A stretch of 64,000 nt of DNA from assembly GCA_021768245.1 (NCBI GenBank), contig JAETNO010000006.1, forward strand, positions 47,355-111,354, in the 5' to 3' direction. A program made the translations under genes and the position numbers. The notes under the pieces are model-generated. The model saw nothing but the letters and a program-made list of their open reading frames with translations, was not told the DNA's origin and did not search any database. The stretch's first letter is position 1, and every line of letters starts with the position of its first letter. This DNA is from Bacteroidaceae bacterium (lineage in GTDB: Bacteria; Bacteroidota; Bacteroidia; Bacteroidales; Muribaculaceae). Of the stretch, positions 1 through 9,973 are shown in pieces.

Positions 1-453
1 GTCACTCAGAACAGCGAGTGCATCAAACGTGAGCAGCTCCTGCTCGAACAGATTGAGAGGACACGTAAATCGCGGGAGACCGCATCGGCCCCGCCGTTGC
101 CGACCGACAAGGCTGCCGACCTGATGGCGGGCTTCACCTCGCTCATGATGGAACGCAAACTTTTCTGTGACCCTTCGATAACGGTAGGCACCGTCGCCGA
201 ACTCCTCGGCTCAAACCGCACCTATCTTTCGAAAGCCATAAACGAATCAACCGGTAAGACTTTCACCCAGCTTGTCAATGAATACCGTATCCGCGAGGCC
301 GTGGCCCTTATTTCCGACCTTGAAGCCAACCTTCCGCTGAAACAGATATGTTTCGACGTGGGTTTCCAGTCGCTGTCCACGTTCTATTCTTCATTTCAGG
401 CAGCCACAGGTATGACCCCTGCCAGATATCGCGCCCAGATTGGAAACATGTAG
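1..453 (+). CDS. AraC-type transcriptional regulator, C-terminal part (5' end outside window)
   Basis: The reading frame is open from the first base, so this is the 3' end of a longer gene; the TTG at 97 is not a real start. About 35 residues rich in Glu, Arg and Lys (a likely linker after a membrane segment) lead into a two-helix-turn-helix AraC domain spanning the last ~110 residues. The second helix-turn-helix is clear (ICFDVGFQSLSTFYSSFQ, then the GMTPARYR ending typical of the family). In Bacteroidota, such domains often end large membrane sensors with TPR repeats. The gene lies 160 bases upstream of the thioredoxin-SusC-SusD operon on the same strand, so it may regulate that operon; this is inference from position only. 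Confidence 0.85.
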   Translation, partial: VTQNSECIKREQLLLEQIERTRKSRETASAPPLPTDKAADLMAGFTSLMMERKLFCDPSITVGTVAELLGSNRTYLSKAINESTGKTFTQLVNEYRIREAVALISDLEANLPLKQICFDVGFQSLSTFYSSFQAATGMTPARYRAQIGNM

Positions 454-561
454 GCGTCCCTTCTCTGTCCTCAAGATGTAGTTAAATCCTTTTATAATTT
501 TAGCCATTGAGGTTAAAAACGCTTCCTCTCTCTGCAATTTTACGTTTCCGAAAAGATTGAA

Positions 562-593
562 TTTGTGATTTATATATGCTGAAGGTATATTTG
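562..593 (+). promoter_or_regulatory. Bacteroidota-type promoter of the thioredoxin-susCD operon
   Basis: TTTG at 562-565, a 20-base spacer, then TATATTTG at 586-593 match the -33/-7 consensus (TTTG, TAnnTTTG). Transcription should start near 597-600, ahead of the ATG at 615. This rules out an ATG at 576, which lies inside the promoter. Confidence 0.75.
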
Positions 594-614
594 CGACATA
601 AATCACATTGTGCT

Positions 615-2000
615 ATGGTAACTAAATATGCCCGTAGGTTTTTAACCTTATTATCCTTATCTCTGATTCAGTTCCCAACGCTTGCCACAGAAAAGACTCA
701 CTTGATTGAAGGCACCATTGACGTCAGTGAGCCAACCGAAGTGGCCATAGTCTTTGACTGCGATGGAGACCAGTATGTGACCACCCTTACCACAGATGCC
801 GCCGGAAGATTCATCTACGACCACAAACTCCCGTGTGGAGAGACAGATGTGCTCATCTTTGTCGCCGGTACAGCCTATGGGGCATATGTCAGTGAGGGCT
901 CGACTACTGTAATTGATATCAAGGGGGACGCTGCAGCCTTCTCGGGCGACAATACTGATGAAAGCCGCTTCTACAATGCATATCAGCGCGCTTTCTATCC
1001 GATGCAGTATAAACCGTCCCCGGATGTCCCTTTTGTCTATGACGATTATAAGAAGAAACTCGACAACGGACGTCGCGGAGCCCTCGAAGCGGCAGCCTCG
1101 CTCAGCGGGAAGAAATTGGACAGGGCCACACGCCTCGTAAACGCCTACTACGACAACACCCATATCATGCTTCTTGGCATGCAGGCCTCCTATAATCAGG
1201 CTGACTCCTCGGCTGTCATAGACAGAATTATAGCTGCTATCGACCCTGATGCAGACGAATCCAGGCTCACCGGGCTTATAAACCATTGGTATAACCGTGC
1301 TGACATTCACCGAAATTCGAAAGCGAAAGATATGCCTTCATACTTCAAGGAACAGTATGCCGCAATCGACAGTGCCCTTGTCAACGAAGGTAACAAAAAA
1401 AGTCTTTACTACACTCTCGGCTCAATGTTCATGATGTACCAGCCTTCCGATGCTGACATTGCTGACTTCTATGCGGCGGTAGAGCCACAGCTGGCCAAAG
1501 CGCCTATGGTGAAGCAGCGCCTTGAGGAAATCCGTCAAAGCATGGCTGTGAAAGTCAAGGACGGGGATTCTGTGCCGACCGACCCTGTGTTAATCTCTCC
1601 AGAAGGAACGAAATCTCGCCTGTCTGACATCCTTGCTCAAGGCAAGATTGTCTACATTGATATTTGGGCTACATGGTGTGGGCCGTGTTGCCGTGAGATT
1701 CCTTTTATGGAAAAGCTTGTGGAACGTTTCAACGGCAACGACGGAATCCTCTTCGTCAGCATCTCGCGCGATGACAATCGCAACGCATGGCTGAAAAAGC
1801 TTGAACGCGACAATCCTTCGTGGCCTCAATATATATTTGACAAGGCCACAGGCGACGAATTCATGGATGCCATGTCGATTAATGGAATCCCGCGTTTCCT
1901 GCTAATCGACCGTGATGGACGGTTTATAAAGACTGATGCCCAGCGTCCCTCTGACTCGGAAATCGATTCGATTCTGGATTCAGCTATAGCGAAAAAATAG
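615..2000 (+). CDS. TlpA-like thioredoxin-fold exported protein
   Basis: A 461-residue protein with an N-terminal signal peptide (MVTKYARRFLTLLSLSL...). The N-terminal half resembles the DUF4369-type beta domains that precede thioredoxin folds in Bacteroidota. The C-terminal ~130 residues form a TlpA/AhpC-TSA-like thioredoxin domain with the redox motif WCGPC (Cys355 and Cys358, followed directly by Cys359) and the cis-proline stretch GIPRFLLID. It probably acts as a periplasmic or lipid-anchored thiol-disulfide reductase. It is the first gene of an operon, 29 bases ahead of susC. Such proteins often sit beside SusC/SusD pairs, but their client is unknown. I chose the ATG at 615 because the promoter -7 box lies at 586-593. 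Confidence 0.85.
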   Translation: MVTKYARRFLTLLSLSLIQFPTLATEKTHLIEGTIDVSEPTEVAIVFDCDGDQYVTTLTTDAAGRFIYDHKLPCGETDVLIFVAGTAYGAYVSEGSTTVIDIKGDAAAFSGDNTDESRFYNAYQRAFYPMQYKPSPDVPFVYDDYKKKLDNGRRGALEAAASLSGKKLDRATRLVNAYYDNTHIMLLGMQASYNQADSSAVIDRIIAAIDPDADESRLTGLINHWYNRADIHRNSKAKDMPSYFKEQYAAIDSALVNEGNKKSLYYTLGSMFMMYQPSDADIADFYAAVEPQLAKAPMVKQRLEEIRQSMAVKVKDGDSVPTDPVLISPEGTKSRLSDILAQGKIVYIDIWATWCGPCCREIPFMEKLVERFNGNDGILFVSISRDDNRNAWLKKLERDNPSWPQYIFDKATGDEFMDAMSINGIPRFLLIDRDGRFIKTDAQRPSDSEIDSILDSAIAKK

Positions 2001-2029
2001 TTAATGGATTTATAAAAACCGATTATCAC

Positions 2030-5000
2030 ATGAACAGACTGATTCTTTATCTTTTGACAGTCGCTCTGCCCCTGTTTGTGCCGGCGATGATTTTCGCCCA
2101 GTCGAAGGGCGGCTCAACTGTAAGCAACGCAATCTCCAAGATTGATAAAAAGAATGTGACAGGAACCGTGCTTGACGAAAACGGAGATCCCCTCCCGGGT
2201 GCTTCCGTAATGATTGAAGGTACCTCCGAAGGCACGGCGACCGATGCCGACGGCAATTTCTCATTACTCGTACACAAGCCCGGAACCACTCTCGTGGTTT
2301 CTTATGTTGGAATGGAGACATCCAGGATTAAGGTTGAAAAAAGTCCTGCCTATCTCCAGATTAAACTGTCGCCTTCGAAAAACATGATGGACGAGATAGT
2401 CGTGACCGGCTATCAGAACATCAAGCGCAGTGAAGCGACCGGCTCTTATCAGGTCCTGACCTCGGCAGACCTCGACAAGCGCAGTGTCAGTGACCTCAGC
2501 AGCAATCTTGAAGGCAAGATTCCGGGGCTTGTGAAGAGTGTGAAGAAATCGAGCAAGGATGAAGATGCCTTTACTATCCGTGGCGTCGGCACCTTTGAGT
2601 CCGCCACAGCACCCCTTGTGGTAGTCGACGGTCTTCCGATTGACGGAGGCATGTCCACTGTTAACCCTTATGATATAGAGAACATCACAGTCCTGAAAGA
2701 TGCCGCAGCCGCTTCTATCTACGGTGCGAGAGCGTCGAACGGCGTGATAGTCATAACGACCAAACGTGCCAGGGACAACCGTCTGTCCATTGATTTCAAT
2801 GCTGACCTTACCGTAAGTGAGAAACAGGACTATAGCAACATGCAGTGGGCTAATGCCGCACAGATGATTGAACTTGAAAAATACAATTTCAAGGCGATGC
2901 TCGACGAGCCTAATCACGTTAATCTCACGAATATCCTTCAGACATGGCAGGATGGCCGTGTCAGTGGCATTTCACCTGTGATGCGTCAGATGCTCGCGAA
3001 TTATACGGGAGCCATAAGCGACGACGAACTCAATTCTACGCTTGACAAATGGAGCCGTAATGACTACAGGAAGGAATATCAGGAAGTTCACGACCGCTCT
3101 CAGGTGCTCCAGCAATACAACCTTGCCCTGCGCTCTCAGGGGAAGCTTATCAGCTCGAGCCTCGTCCTTAACTATTCCACCGACAATATGGGGATTCAGA
3201 ATGAAAATTCCAATTCCCTCACGTTCAAATATCGTGGCGATATAAAAGCTGCCAAATGGCTTGACGTGTCTCTTGGCATAAACGTGCTTAACACCCGGAC
3301 GAAGATTCATGAATTCGGGACTTCCGGTTATGGCGGCATAAATTCGTTCCTCCCTTATCAGAGCATGTATAACGATGATGGCTCGCTTGCCCGCATGGAA
3401 GCGGAAGTATATCCCGGGCTTGCGGCTTTCGAGAATCCTGACCTTGAGCTCAAGGACTGTTCTTTCAACCTTGTCGAGGAGATGAACCGCAATTTCAACA
3501 AGCGCCGCTACACCAACACGCGTGCTTACGTGCACACTAATTTTAAGCTTCTTCCGGGATGGACTGCCTCAGCGCAATTTCAGTATGAAGACATATTCTC
3601 GACTTCGAGGACTCACTTTGAAGCAGATTCCTACATGATGCGCAGGCTTTACAGCACTTATACCACAGGCGGAACTACAGGTGTATGGGTCGACGACCCG
3701 GACTTTGACCTGATGGACCTCTTCATGCATCCTGAGAATTATCCTGAGGACCAGTGGTTCCATCTAAATCAGAAATATGAGGTGCAGCATCTCCCGACGG
3801 TGCATCATGTCCCCGACGGAGGATGTCTCTCAACCAACACCTCGGAGAGCAAATATTATACTTTCAGAGCTCAGACTAACTACAACCGCACTTTCGGCCG
3901 CCATTCAATCGACGCTCTCGCCGGCTTCGAATTCAGGGAGAATCGTTCCAATGGCAATGCCGATGTCTACTACGGTTATGAGAACCGTGGACAGTCAAAT
4001 AAGAATATGGCTATGGACTGGGAATATCTCAATAATCCCGTCAATGGTGTTTTCGGTGATAATGTCCTCGCTCAGGGCATGGCTGGCAGCCTCGGATATT
4101 TCGGCACATGGGATATGCTCCATCGCTTCTACTCCCTCTACATGACAGGCAACTATGTCTATGCCGACCGCTATTCCGTCTCTGGTAGCTATCGTGTTGA
4201 CAAAACCGACCTGTTCGGTACCGACCCTAAATTCCGTGGCCGTCCTTTGTGGTCAGTTGGAGCAAGCTGGAATGCCCATAACGAATCCTTACTCCGTGAC
4301 TATAAATGGTTAAATGCTCTGAAACTCCGTGCGAGCTATGGACTTACAGGCAATATAAACTCCGACATCAAGTCAGTCCTCGTTGCTTCGATTAAGAATA
4401 ATCCACTGACAAACCAATATATGATGGGTGACCTGATATCTCCTCCTAACGACCAGTTACGTTGGGAGAAGACCGCAACTTGGAACTTTGGTGTCGATTT
4501 TGCTTTCCTCGGTTACCGTCTCAACGGCTCTCTCGATTATTACCATAAGAAAGGCACCGACCTTTTGACCTACAATGACCTTGACCGAACCTCCGGATGG
4601 GAAGGGCTTACTCTTAACAGTGGGAACATGGTGAACCACGGTATCGAACTTCAGCTCGACGGGCGTATACTCCAGCCTTCAAGCCGCTCTGACCTTGGTA
4701 TAAGTCTTGGATTCAACATTGCCTACAATAAGAATAAGGTCACTAAAGTGTCCTCCTTCGCAAGCAGCGGGGCCGAATACCTTGGCTTCTCCTTGAAAGA
4801 GGGCTATCCTTTAAATTCGATTTTCTCCTATGATTATGTCGGTCTTGTAGAGAAAAACGGACAATATGTCAATGCTTGGCGTGACCATAACGGAGAGGTT
4901 CACGATACCCCGATTTCCGACACCGAGGCATTTAAGCAGGAAGATGCAATCTACTGTGGAACGGCGACTCCTAAGGTTGTGGGGGCCTTCACCCCTGAGA

Positions 5001-5470
5001 TAACATGGCATGGATTCACGTTATCAGCCATGTTCAATTTCTATGCCGGGCATATGATGCGCATAGGCACTAACGAATGGTATACGGGTGGTAATGCGGG
5101 AGGTTATGCAGTGACATTCGGCGACGGTGCGGTTCCTGCCGCAGCCCTCAATTATTGGCGTGGAGACCGTTCTGTGCCCGGCAATGGCATTGCCTCTGAC
5201 AATTATACGCTTAGCTATGCTTCCTATCGGAATGACAATGTCGTTCATGCCGACTACTTGAAGTTACGCAATATAGTTCTAAGCTATAATTTTGACCGTA
5301 AATTATGCCGTCACATAGGGCTGAAAGATTTGCGTCTGCGTTTTCAGGTAAACAATCTGTGTACATGGGCGCGCAATTCCCATGGCATAGACCCTGAAGC
5401 ATGGAGCGGCGGGGCCCCGCGCCTCAAGACTCCTCGCAGCTATACTATGAGCCTGTTCTTTAACCTCTAA
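2030..5470 (+). CDS. SusC/RagA-family TonB-linked outer membrane transporter
   Basis: A 1146-residue outer-membrane transporter with a signal peptide (about residues 1-24, ending IFAQ). A carboxypeptidase-D regulatory-like domain follows (43-113, with VTGTVLDENGDPLPGASV), then the DEIVVTGY box (121-128), a plug domain (about 135-245, with GARASNGVIVITTKR) and a 22-strand-type beta barrel ending in a terminal aromatic pattern (TMSLFFNL). SusC proteins import oligomers pulled in by their SusD lid, powered by TonB. The partner SusD follows after 13 bases. No glycoside hydrolase, lyase or sulfatase is nearby, so the substrate cannot be read from context. The thioredoxin-like gene just upstream is in the same transcription unit. 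Confidence 0.95.
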   Translation: MNRLILYLLTVALPLFVPAMIFAQSKGGSTVSNAISKIDKKNVTGTVLDENGDPLPGASVMIEGTSEGTATDADGNFSLLVHKPGTTLVVSYVGMETSRIKVEKSPAYLQIKLSPSKNMMDEIVVTGYQNIKRSEATGSYQVLTSADLDKRSVSDLSSNLEGKIPGLVKSVKKSSKDEDAFTIRGVGTFESATAPLVVVDGLPIDGGMSTVNPYDIENITVLKDAAAASIYGARASNGVIVITTKRARDNRLSIDFNADLTVSEKQDYSNMQWANAAQMIELEKYNFKAMLDEPNHVNLTNILQTWQDGRVSGISPVMRQMLANYTGAISDDELNSTLDKWSRNDYRKEYQEVHDRSQVLQQYNLALRSQGKLISSSLVLNYSTDNMGIQNENSNSLTFKYRGDIKAAKWLDVSLGINVLNTRTKIHEFGTSGYGGINSFLPYQSMYNDDGSLARMEAEVYPGLAAFENPDLELKDCSFNLVEEMNRNFNKRRYTNTRAYVHTNFKLLPGWTASAQFQYEDIFSTSRTHFEADSYMMRRLYSTYTTGGTTGVWVDDPDFDLMDLFMHPENYPEDQWFHLNQKYEVQHLPTVHHVPDGGCLSTNTSESKYYTFRAQTNYNRTFGRHSIDALAGFEFRENRSNGNADVYYGYENRGQSNKNMAMDWEYLNNPVNGVFGDNVLAQGMAGSLGYFGTWDMLHRFYSLYMTGNYVYADRYSVSGSYRVDKTDLFGTDPKFRGRPLWSVGASWNAHNESLLRDYKWLNALKLRASYGLTGNINSDIKSVLVASIKNNPLTNQYMMGDLISPPNDQLRWEKTATWNFGVDFAFLGYRLNGSLDYYHKKGTDLLTYNDLDRTSGWEGLTLNSGNMVNHGIELQLDGRILQPSSRSDLGISLGFNIAYNKNKVTKVSSFASSGAEYLGFSLKEGYPLNSIFSYDYVGLVEKNGQYVNAWRDHNGEVHDTPISDTEAFKQEDAIYCGTATPKVVGAFTPEITWHGFTLSAMFNFYAGHMMRIGTNEWYTGGNAGGYAVTFGDGAVPAAALNYWRGDRSVPGNGIASDNYTLSYASYRNDNVVHADYLKLRNIVLSYNFDRKLCRHIGLKDLRLRFQVNNLCTWARNSHGIDPEAWSGGAPRLKTPRSYTMSLFFNL

Positions 5471-5483
5471 TGATTCTGAAGAA

Positions 5484-6887
5484 ATGAAAAAGATAATAGG
5501 ATTTATGCTTGTGGCTATGATGTCGGTATCGTGCGACAGCAAACTTGATATCACGCCCTCCGACAAGACCACACTCGACACAGTCTCTGACCTTGAGACG
5601 CTTCTCAATCAACCGTGGTGTATCTCGACCGGTGCAACAGATTTGGAAGTACTGTCCAATAATACCTATCCAACTAATTATAAGACAGTGGAAGCTATGT
5701 TGACAAATAAAAATACCGTCAACTATGCTCTCCTCGCCTGCGATGAATCAGTGAAGCGTGCTCCACTTACCATCGGTGACCTTGGATTCAGATATAATCA
5801 GCTTTATAAATATATACAGTATGCCAACATTATCATATCAAAGGCTCCGGATGCGGCAGGTGATGAAAAACTCAGACAAAGGATAATTGCCGAGGCGCAT
5901 GTCCTTCGTGCGTGGCTTCATTTTTTGCTTGTGAATATCTATGCCGGGCAATATGACGAGTCAACAGCAGAAAATGAAGGCGGAGTTCCGTATGTCGACA
6001 ATACCAATGCACAGGAGTTGAAAGTTAAGCGCTCTGTGGCCTACGTCTATGAGCAGATGCTTAAAGACTGTTCTGACGAGTATATCGCTGCGATGCCTCA
6101 GAAACGGGTGGAGAATCCTTGGCGCGGAGGCGCTGATTTCGGTAATGCTGTCAGGGCGTTGATTCTTTTCCAGATGAAACGCTATGGAGATGCTCTTGAA
6201 TATGCACAGCGGGCTCTTGATGTGAACGATATTATAGAAGATCGGAACAAATCTCTTTCAAGCGGTTCGTGGACCGTCGACTATATGGCGGAAAACAATT
6301 ATCTCCTGATTCGTGGCAACAACAGCAACCTTGGGATTTATTCCGGTTTCCTTCTGACGCCTGAGGCCGCAGCTTTGATTGAGCCTAATGACCTCCTTCG
6401 TACTTTCGACGATGAGCATGGCGGTTGGAATATGAATCCAGGTTATGGAACTGACGGTTCTTTCCAAAGCTCCGGAAGCGGTGTCCATATCACTGCTTAT
6501 GGTATACGTACTGAAAATGTGATATATACTGCGGCTGAATGTTTGATACGTACCGGTAGAATAAATGATGGCCTGAAGATGGTTGACCGAGTCCGAGCAA
6601 AGCGTATAGGCGGTTATGAGCCTTTTGCCGAACGTACAGATGTGTCGACTGAAGCACAGGCAATGAAACTTTTGCAGGATGCCAAAAGGGTGGAGATGTT
6701 TGCGACATGCTACAATTATCTTGACCTCAAACGGTGGAATAGCGAGGAAAACTATAGACGTACTATCACACGCGACCTTGGAGATGCCGGCACTGTCCAA
6801 CTTCGTCCCGATTCTCCGTTATGGATTTTCCCATTTCCTGTCGAATCCGCAATCCATAATCCAACTCTTACGCCTAACTATGAGTAG
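5484..6887 (+). CDS. SusD/RagB-family surface lipoprotein
   Basis: A 467-residue lipoprotein. The N-terminus has a short signal with lipobox SVSC (Cys17) followed by DSKLD, compatible with a Bacteroidota surface-export signal. The SusD alpha-helical TPR-like scaffold is recognisable (GFRYNQLYKYIQYANIII, then EAHVLRAWLHFLLVN), as is the C-terminal signature near LWIFPFPVES...NPTLTPNYE. It binds substrate at the cell surface and closes over the SusC barrel encoded upstream. It is shorter than many glycan-binding SusD proteins (often over 500 residues). A strong terminator follows, so this is the last gene of the unit. Confidence 0.92.
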   Translation: MKKIIGFMLVAMMSVSCDSKLDITPSDKTTLDTVSDLETLLNQPWCISTGATDLEVLSNNTYPTNYKTVEAMLTNKNTVNYALLACDESVKRAPLTIGDLGFRYNQLYKYIQYANIIISKAPDAAGDEKLRQRIIAEAHVLRAWLHFLLVNIYAGQYDESTAENEGGVPYVDNTNAQELKVKRSVAYVYEQMLKDCSDEYIAAMPQKRVENPWRGGADFGNAVRALILFQMKRYGDALEYAQRALDVNDIIEDRNKSLSSGSWTVDYMAENNYLLIRGNNSNLGIYSGFLLTPEAAALIEPNDLLRTFDDEHGGWNMNPGYGTDGSFQSSGSGVHITAYGIRTENVIYTAAECLIRTGRINDGLKMVDRVRAKRIGGYEPFAERTDVSTEAQAMKLLQDAKRVEMFATCYNYLDLKRWNSEENYRRTITRDLGDAGTVQLRPDSPLWIFPFPVESAIHNPTLTPNYE

Positions 6888-6966
6888 ACTTTTGATTCAT
6901 ACAGTTAATATCTATATCGTAATTTTAGACATAAGTTAAAAACTTTTAGTTGAGTCTGAAATAGTG

Positions 6967-7006
6967 AACCGGCCCTGTCGCGATTTGACAGAGCCGGTTT
7001 TGTTTC
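6967..7006 (+). terminator. Rho-independent terminator of the susCD operon
   Basis: A 13-base-pair stem (6967-6979 with 6987-6999, one C-A mismatch) with a 7-base loop, followed by TTTTGTTT. It lies 80 bases after the susD stop. Confidence 0.85.
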
Positions 7007-7091
7007 TAATATGTCAGTGATGTTTGGCAGTTATCCGATTTCTGTGACATGGGAGTGTCAGTTATCCATGCGGTCAGTTTCGGATAGACTC

Positions 7092-9743
7092 TCAATCCTC
7101 AGAGTCGGCTTCGGGAGTAGCGGTGCCGTCTGATATCAGCTTCGACTGGGTTCCGGCGGGGAGTTCCCGGTCGGCTTGGTGGAGTATGTCTGTGGTCAGT
7201 TCATCGGCGCCGTTGAGATATTTCACGTTGATGTCGTCGCCCGGGTTCAGTTCGGAGTCGATGATAAGCTCCGCAAGCTTGTCCTCAAGATATTTCTGTA
7301 TCGCACGCTTGAGCGGACGGGCGCCATACTGGGCGTCATATCCCTTCTCGGCGATGAAATTCCGGGCTTCGTCGGAGATATTGAGCGTATAGCCAAGCTC
7401 CTTCACGCGCTTGTTGAAGCCGGCGAGCTCGATGTCGATAATCTTGAAGATTGCCTCTTTCGACAGCGGGTCAAACATGATTATGTCGTCGATACGGTTG
7501 AGGAATTCGGGGGCGAAAGCCTTGTTGAGGGCCTTGCGGAGCACCCCTGCGCTGTATTCCTTGTCGTCGGCGGGACGGGAGTTGAAACCGATGCCTCCGC
7601 CGAAATCCTTAAGCTGGCGGGAGCCGATGTTGGAGGTCATGATGATTATCGTATTCTTGAAGTCCACGCGACGTCCTAATGAATCCGTGAGACGGCCCTC
7701 GTCCATGACCTGGAGCAGGAGGTTGAACACATCGGGGTGGGCTTTCTCGATTTCGTCGAGCAGCACGATGGAGTAGGGGTGGCGCCGCACCTTCTCCGTG
7801 AGCTGGCCCCCTTCCTCGTAGCCAACGTATCCGGGAGGTGCCCCGACGAGTCTTGACACGGTGAATTTCTCCATATATTCGCTCATGTCGATGCGGATAA
7901 GTGTATCGGACGAGTCAAACATATATTCGGCCAGTTTCTTGGCAAGGTGAGTCTTGCCCACACCTGTCGGGCCAAGGAAGAGGAATGTGCCTATGGGTTT
8001 GTTGGGGTCTTTTAGCCCTATGCGGTTGCGGTGGATGGCCTTGACCACTTTTTCTATGGCCGGGTCCTGGCCGATTATGAGGCTTTTGAGTGCAGGTGCC
8101 ATCTCTTTCAGACGTTTTCCCTCGGCTTGAGCTATGCGCTGTACGGGGACGCCTGTCATCATGGCCACGACCTCTGCAACCTTGTCGGCATCGACGGTCT
8201 CGCGTAGCGAGTTGAGCTGCTCCTCCCATTTGGCTTTTGCATCCTCCAGCATGGCTTTCAGCTGCTGCTCGCGGTCGCGGTATGACGCCGCCTTTTCGAA
8301 GTTCTGGCTCTGTGCCGCACGCAGTTTCTGTGCCGACACCTCTTCTATATGCTGCTCGAGCTCTTCGATTTCCTTTGGCACCGCGATATTAGTCACATGC
8401 ACGCGGCTTCCTGCCTCGTCCATGGCGTCGATTGCCTTGTCGGGGAAATTGCGGTCTGAGATGTAGCGTTCAGTGAGCTGCACGCAGGCGTCAAGTGCCT
8501 CGGGAGTGTAGTTAACGTTGTGGTGCTCTTCGTATTTGTCCTTGATGTTGTCGAGGATAATGCGTGTTTCCTCGGATGTGGTAGGTTCCACCATCACTTT
8601 CTGGAAACGGCGTTCGAGGGCACCGTCGTTCTCTATATTCTTGCGGTATTCGTCGAGTGTCGTTGCACCGATGCATTGGATTTCTCCTCTTGCGAGGGCG
8701 GGTTTCAGAAGGTTGGCTGCATCCATCGACCCTGCGGCGTTGCCCGCTCCCACGATGGTGTGGAGCTCGTCGATGAAAAGGATTATGTCCTTGTTTTTCG
8801 ACAGCTCGTCGAGGATGGCCTTTATGCGTTCTTCAAACTGGCCACGGTATTTGGTGCCTGCGACGATTGACGCCATGTCGAGCGATACCACGCGCTTGCC
8901 GAAAAGTATACGCGACACTTTGCGCTGTACTATGCGCAGGGCAAGGCCCTCGACTATGGCCGACTTTCCTACGCCGGGCTCTCCAATAAGCACCGGGTTG
9001 TTCTTTTTGCGGCGGCTGAGAATCTGTGCCAGGCGTTCGATTTCCACATCGCGCCCCACCACTGGGTCAAGTCGGTTTTCCTCTGCGGCAAGAGTCATGT
9101 CATTGCCATATTTGTCGAGCACGGGGGTATCGTTGCCTCTTCGCTGTGCGCTTTGGCTGCCTTGTCGCTGCCTTTCGGAGGGGCCTGCTTGCTGTGAACT
9201 GCGGGGTGTTGAGCGAGGCGGCATTTCGTCGTCCTCATCATCGTCGTCGGCGATATCGGCGTTCATGGGCATCGCCATGTCGGAGTTGGCCGCCACAAGA
9301 CGGTAGAGGGCCTCGTAGGTGATGCCTGCACGGTGAAACGCGCTCATGAATTCCGAGTTCTGTGCGTCGGAGTTGTGGAATATGGCAAGGAGCAGGTGGG
9401 TGGCGTCGACCTCGTTGCTCTTGAGCATGCGCGCCTCGAGCACACTGAGTTTGATTATGCGCCCGCTGAGGTCGCTGAGGCTCACCTCCGAAATCCCTAC
9501 CGTGCCCTGATAGTCGGCTTCCGATGAAGCGTTGAAAAGGGCCTTGTCGAGATTCTCCCGCAGTTCATAGGCCGAAGCGCCCTTGGCTCCACGGTCTATA
9601 AGGCGTGCGGGCTCGCCTTCCATATCGGATAGCAACGACAGAAGCAGGTGTTCAGGCATGACATAGCGGTTGTTGTGCCGGGCTGCCTGCTTGGGTGAGT
9701 CGTTGATTATTTCCCTGAATTTTTGTGAATAAACGGTGTCCAT
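7092..9743 (-). CDS. clpC: ClpC-type ATP-dependent Clp protease ATPase subunit
   Basis: An 883-residue HSP100 unfoldase. It has an N-terminal double Clp repeat domain (about 5-150), an acidic and Ser/Arg/Gln-rich linker (about 160-200), a first AAA domain with Walker A GEPGVGKSA (about 254) and Walker B ILFIDELHTIVGAG, a UVR-type coiled middle region (about 455-500, QNFEKAASYRDREQQL), and a second AAA domain with GPTGVGKTH (about 588). The tripeptide Ile718-Gly719-Phe720 lies where ClpC/ClpA proteins carry their ClpP-binding loop, supporting a ClpP partner rather than a ClpB disaggregase. ClpB would have a longer middle domain and no such loop. The gene diverges from gyrA across a 230-base spacer. 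Confidence 0.92.
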   Translation of the reverse strand: MDTVYSQKFREIINDSPKQAARHNNRYVMPEHLLLSLLSDMEGEPARLIDRGAKGASAYELRENLDKALFNASSEADYQGTVGISEVSLSDLSGRIIKLSVLEARMLKSNEVDATHLLLAIFHNSDAQNSEFMSAFHRAGITYEALYRLVAANSDMAMPMNADIADDDDEDDEMPPRSTPRSSQQAGPSERQRQGSQSAQRRGNDTPVLDKYGNDMTLAAEENRLDPVVGRDVEIERLAQILSRRKKNNPVLIGEPGVGKSAIVEGLALRIVQRKVSRILFGKRVVSLDMASIVAGTKYRGQFEERIKAILDELSKNKDIILFIDELHTIVGAGNAAGSMDAANLLKPALARGEIQCIGATTLDEYRKNIENDGALERRFQKVMVEPTTSEETRIILDNIKDKYEEHHNVNYTPEALDACVQLTERYISDRNFPDKAIDAMDEAGSRVHVTNIAVPKEIEELEQHIEEVSAQKLRAAQSQNFEKAASYRDREQQLKAMLEDAKAKWEEQLNSLRETVDADKVAEVVAMMTGVPVQRIAQAEGKRLKEMAPALKSLIIGQDPAIEKVVKAIHRNRIGLKDPNKPIGTFLFLGPTGVGKTHLAKKLAEYMFDSSDTLIRIDMSEYMEKFTVSRLVGAPPGYVGYEEGGQLTEKVRRHPYSIVLLDEIEKAHPDVFNLLLQVMDEGRLTDSLGRRVDFKNTIIIMTSNIGSRQLKDFGGGIGFNSRPADDKEYSAGVLRKALNKAFAPEFLNRIDDIIMFDPLSKEAIFKIIDIELAGFNKRVKELGYTLNISDEARNFIAEKGYDAQYGARPLKRAIQKYLEDKLAELIIDSELNPGDDINVKYLNGADELTTDILHQADRELPAGTQSKLISDGTATPEADSED

Positions 9744-9940
9744 CTTATTTTACCTTTCTTGTTAAATGGTGGATTGTAGGGGGATTCAGCGGGGACATCG
9801 CGCTGCCTCCCTTGGCGTGTTGATGAATAACTTGGGAATAGACGCTGCAAAAATTGTGCCAAAGTCTGTCAATGATATTCTAATAACAACTAAAAAACAT
9901 TTCTTGCTCTGCAAAGATAAGGTTTTTGCAAAATATTTCT

Positions 9941-9948
9941 TACCTTTG
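9941..9948 (+). promoter_or_regulatory. -7 promoter element of gyrA
   Basis: TACCTTTG fits TAnnTTTG, but no good -33 TTTG is found 19-21 bases upstream. It places the transcript start near 9952 and supports the ATG at 9974 over the upstream in-frame ATG at 9926. On the opposite strand, TATCTTTG (9912-9919) is a possible -7 box for clpC. Confidence 0.55.
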
Positions 9949-9973
9949 TGGGGAAAATTCTCATTTGAAATCT

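Noticed and set aside
576..614. ATG at 576 as start of the thioredoxin-like gene
   Set aside because: It lies inside the promoter between the -33 and -7 boxes; the ATG at 615 gives a proper signal peptide.
7032..7086. TATCCGA/TCGGATA inverted repeat after clpC as a terminator
   Set aside because: The arms are only 7 bases, 41 bases apart, and no T-run follows on the minus strand.
8518..9306. Long plus-strand frame opposite clpC
   Set aside because: Ser/Arg-rich translation typical of an antisense shadow; clpC on the minus strand has complete AAA motifs.
9926..9973. ATG at 9926 as start of gyrA
   Set aside because: The -7 box at 9941-9948 would be inside the coding region and the extra residues are not part of GyrA.
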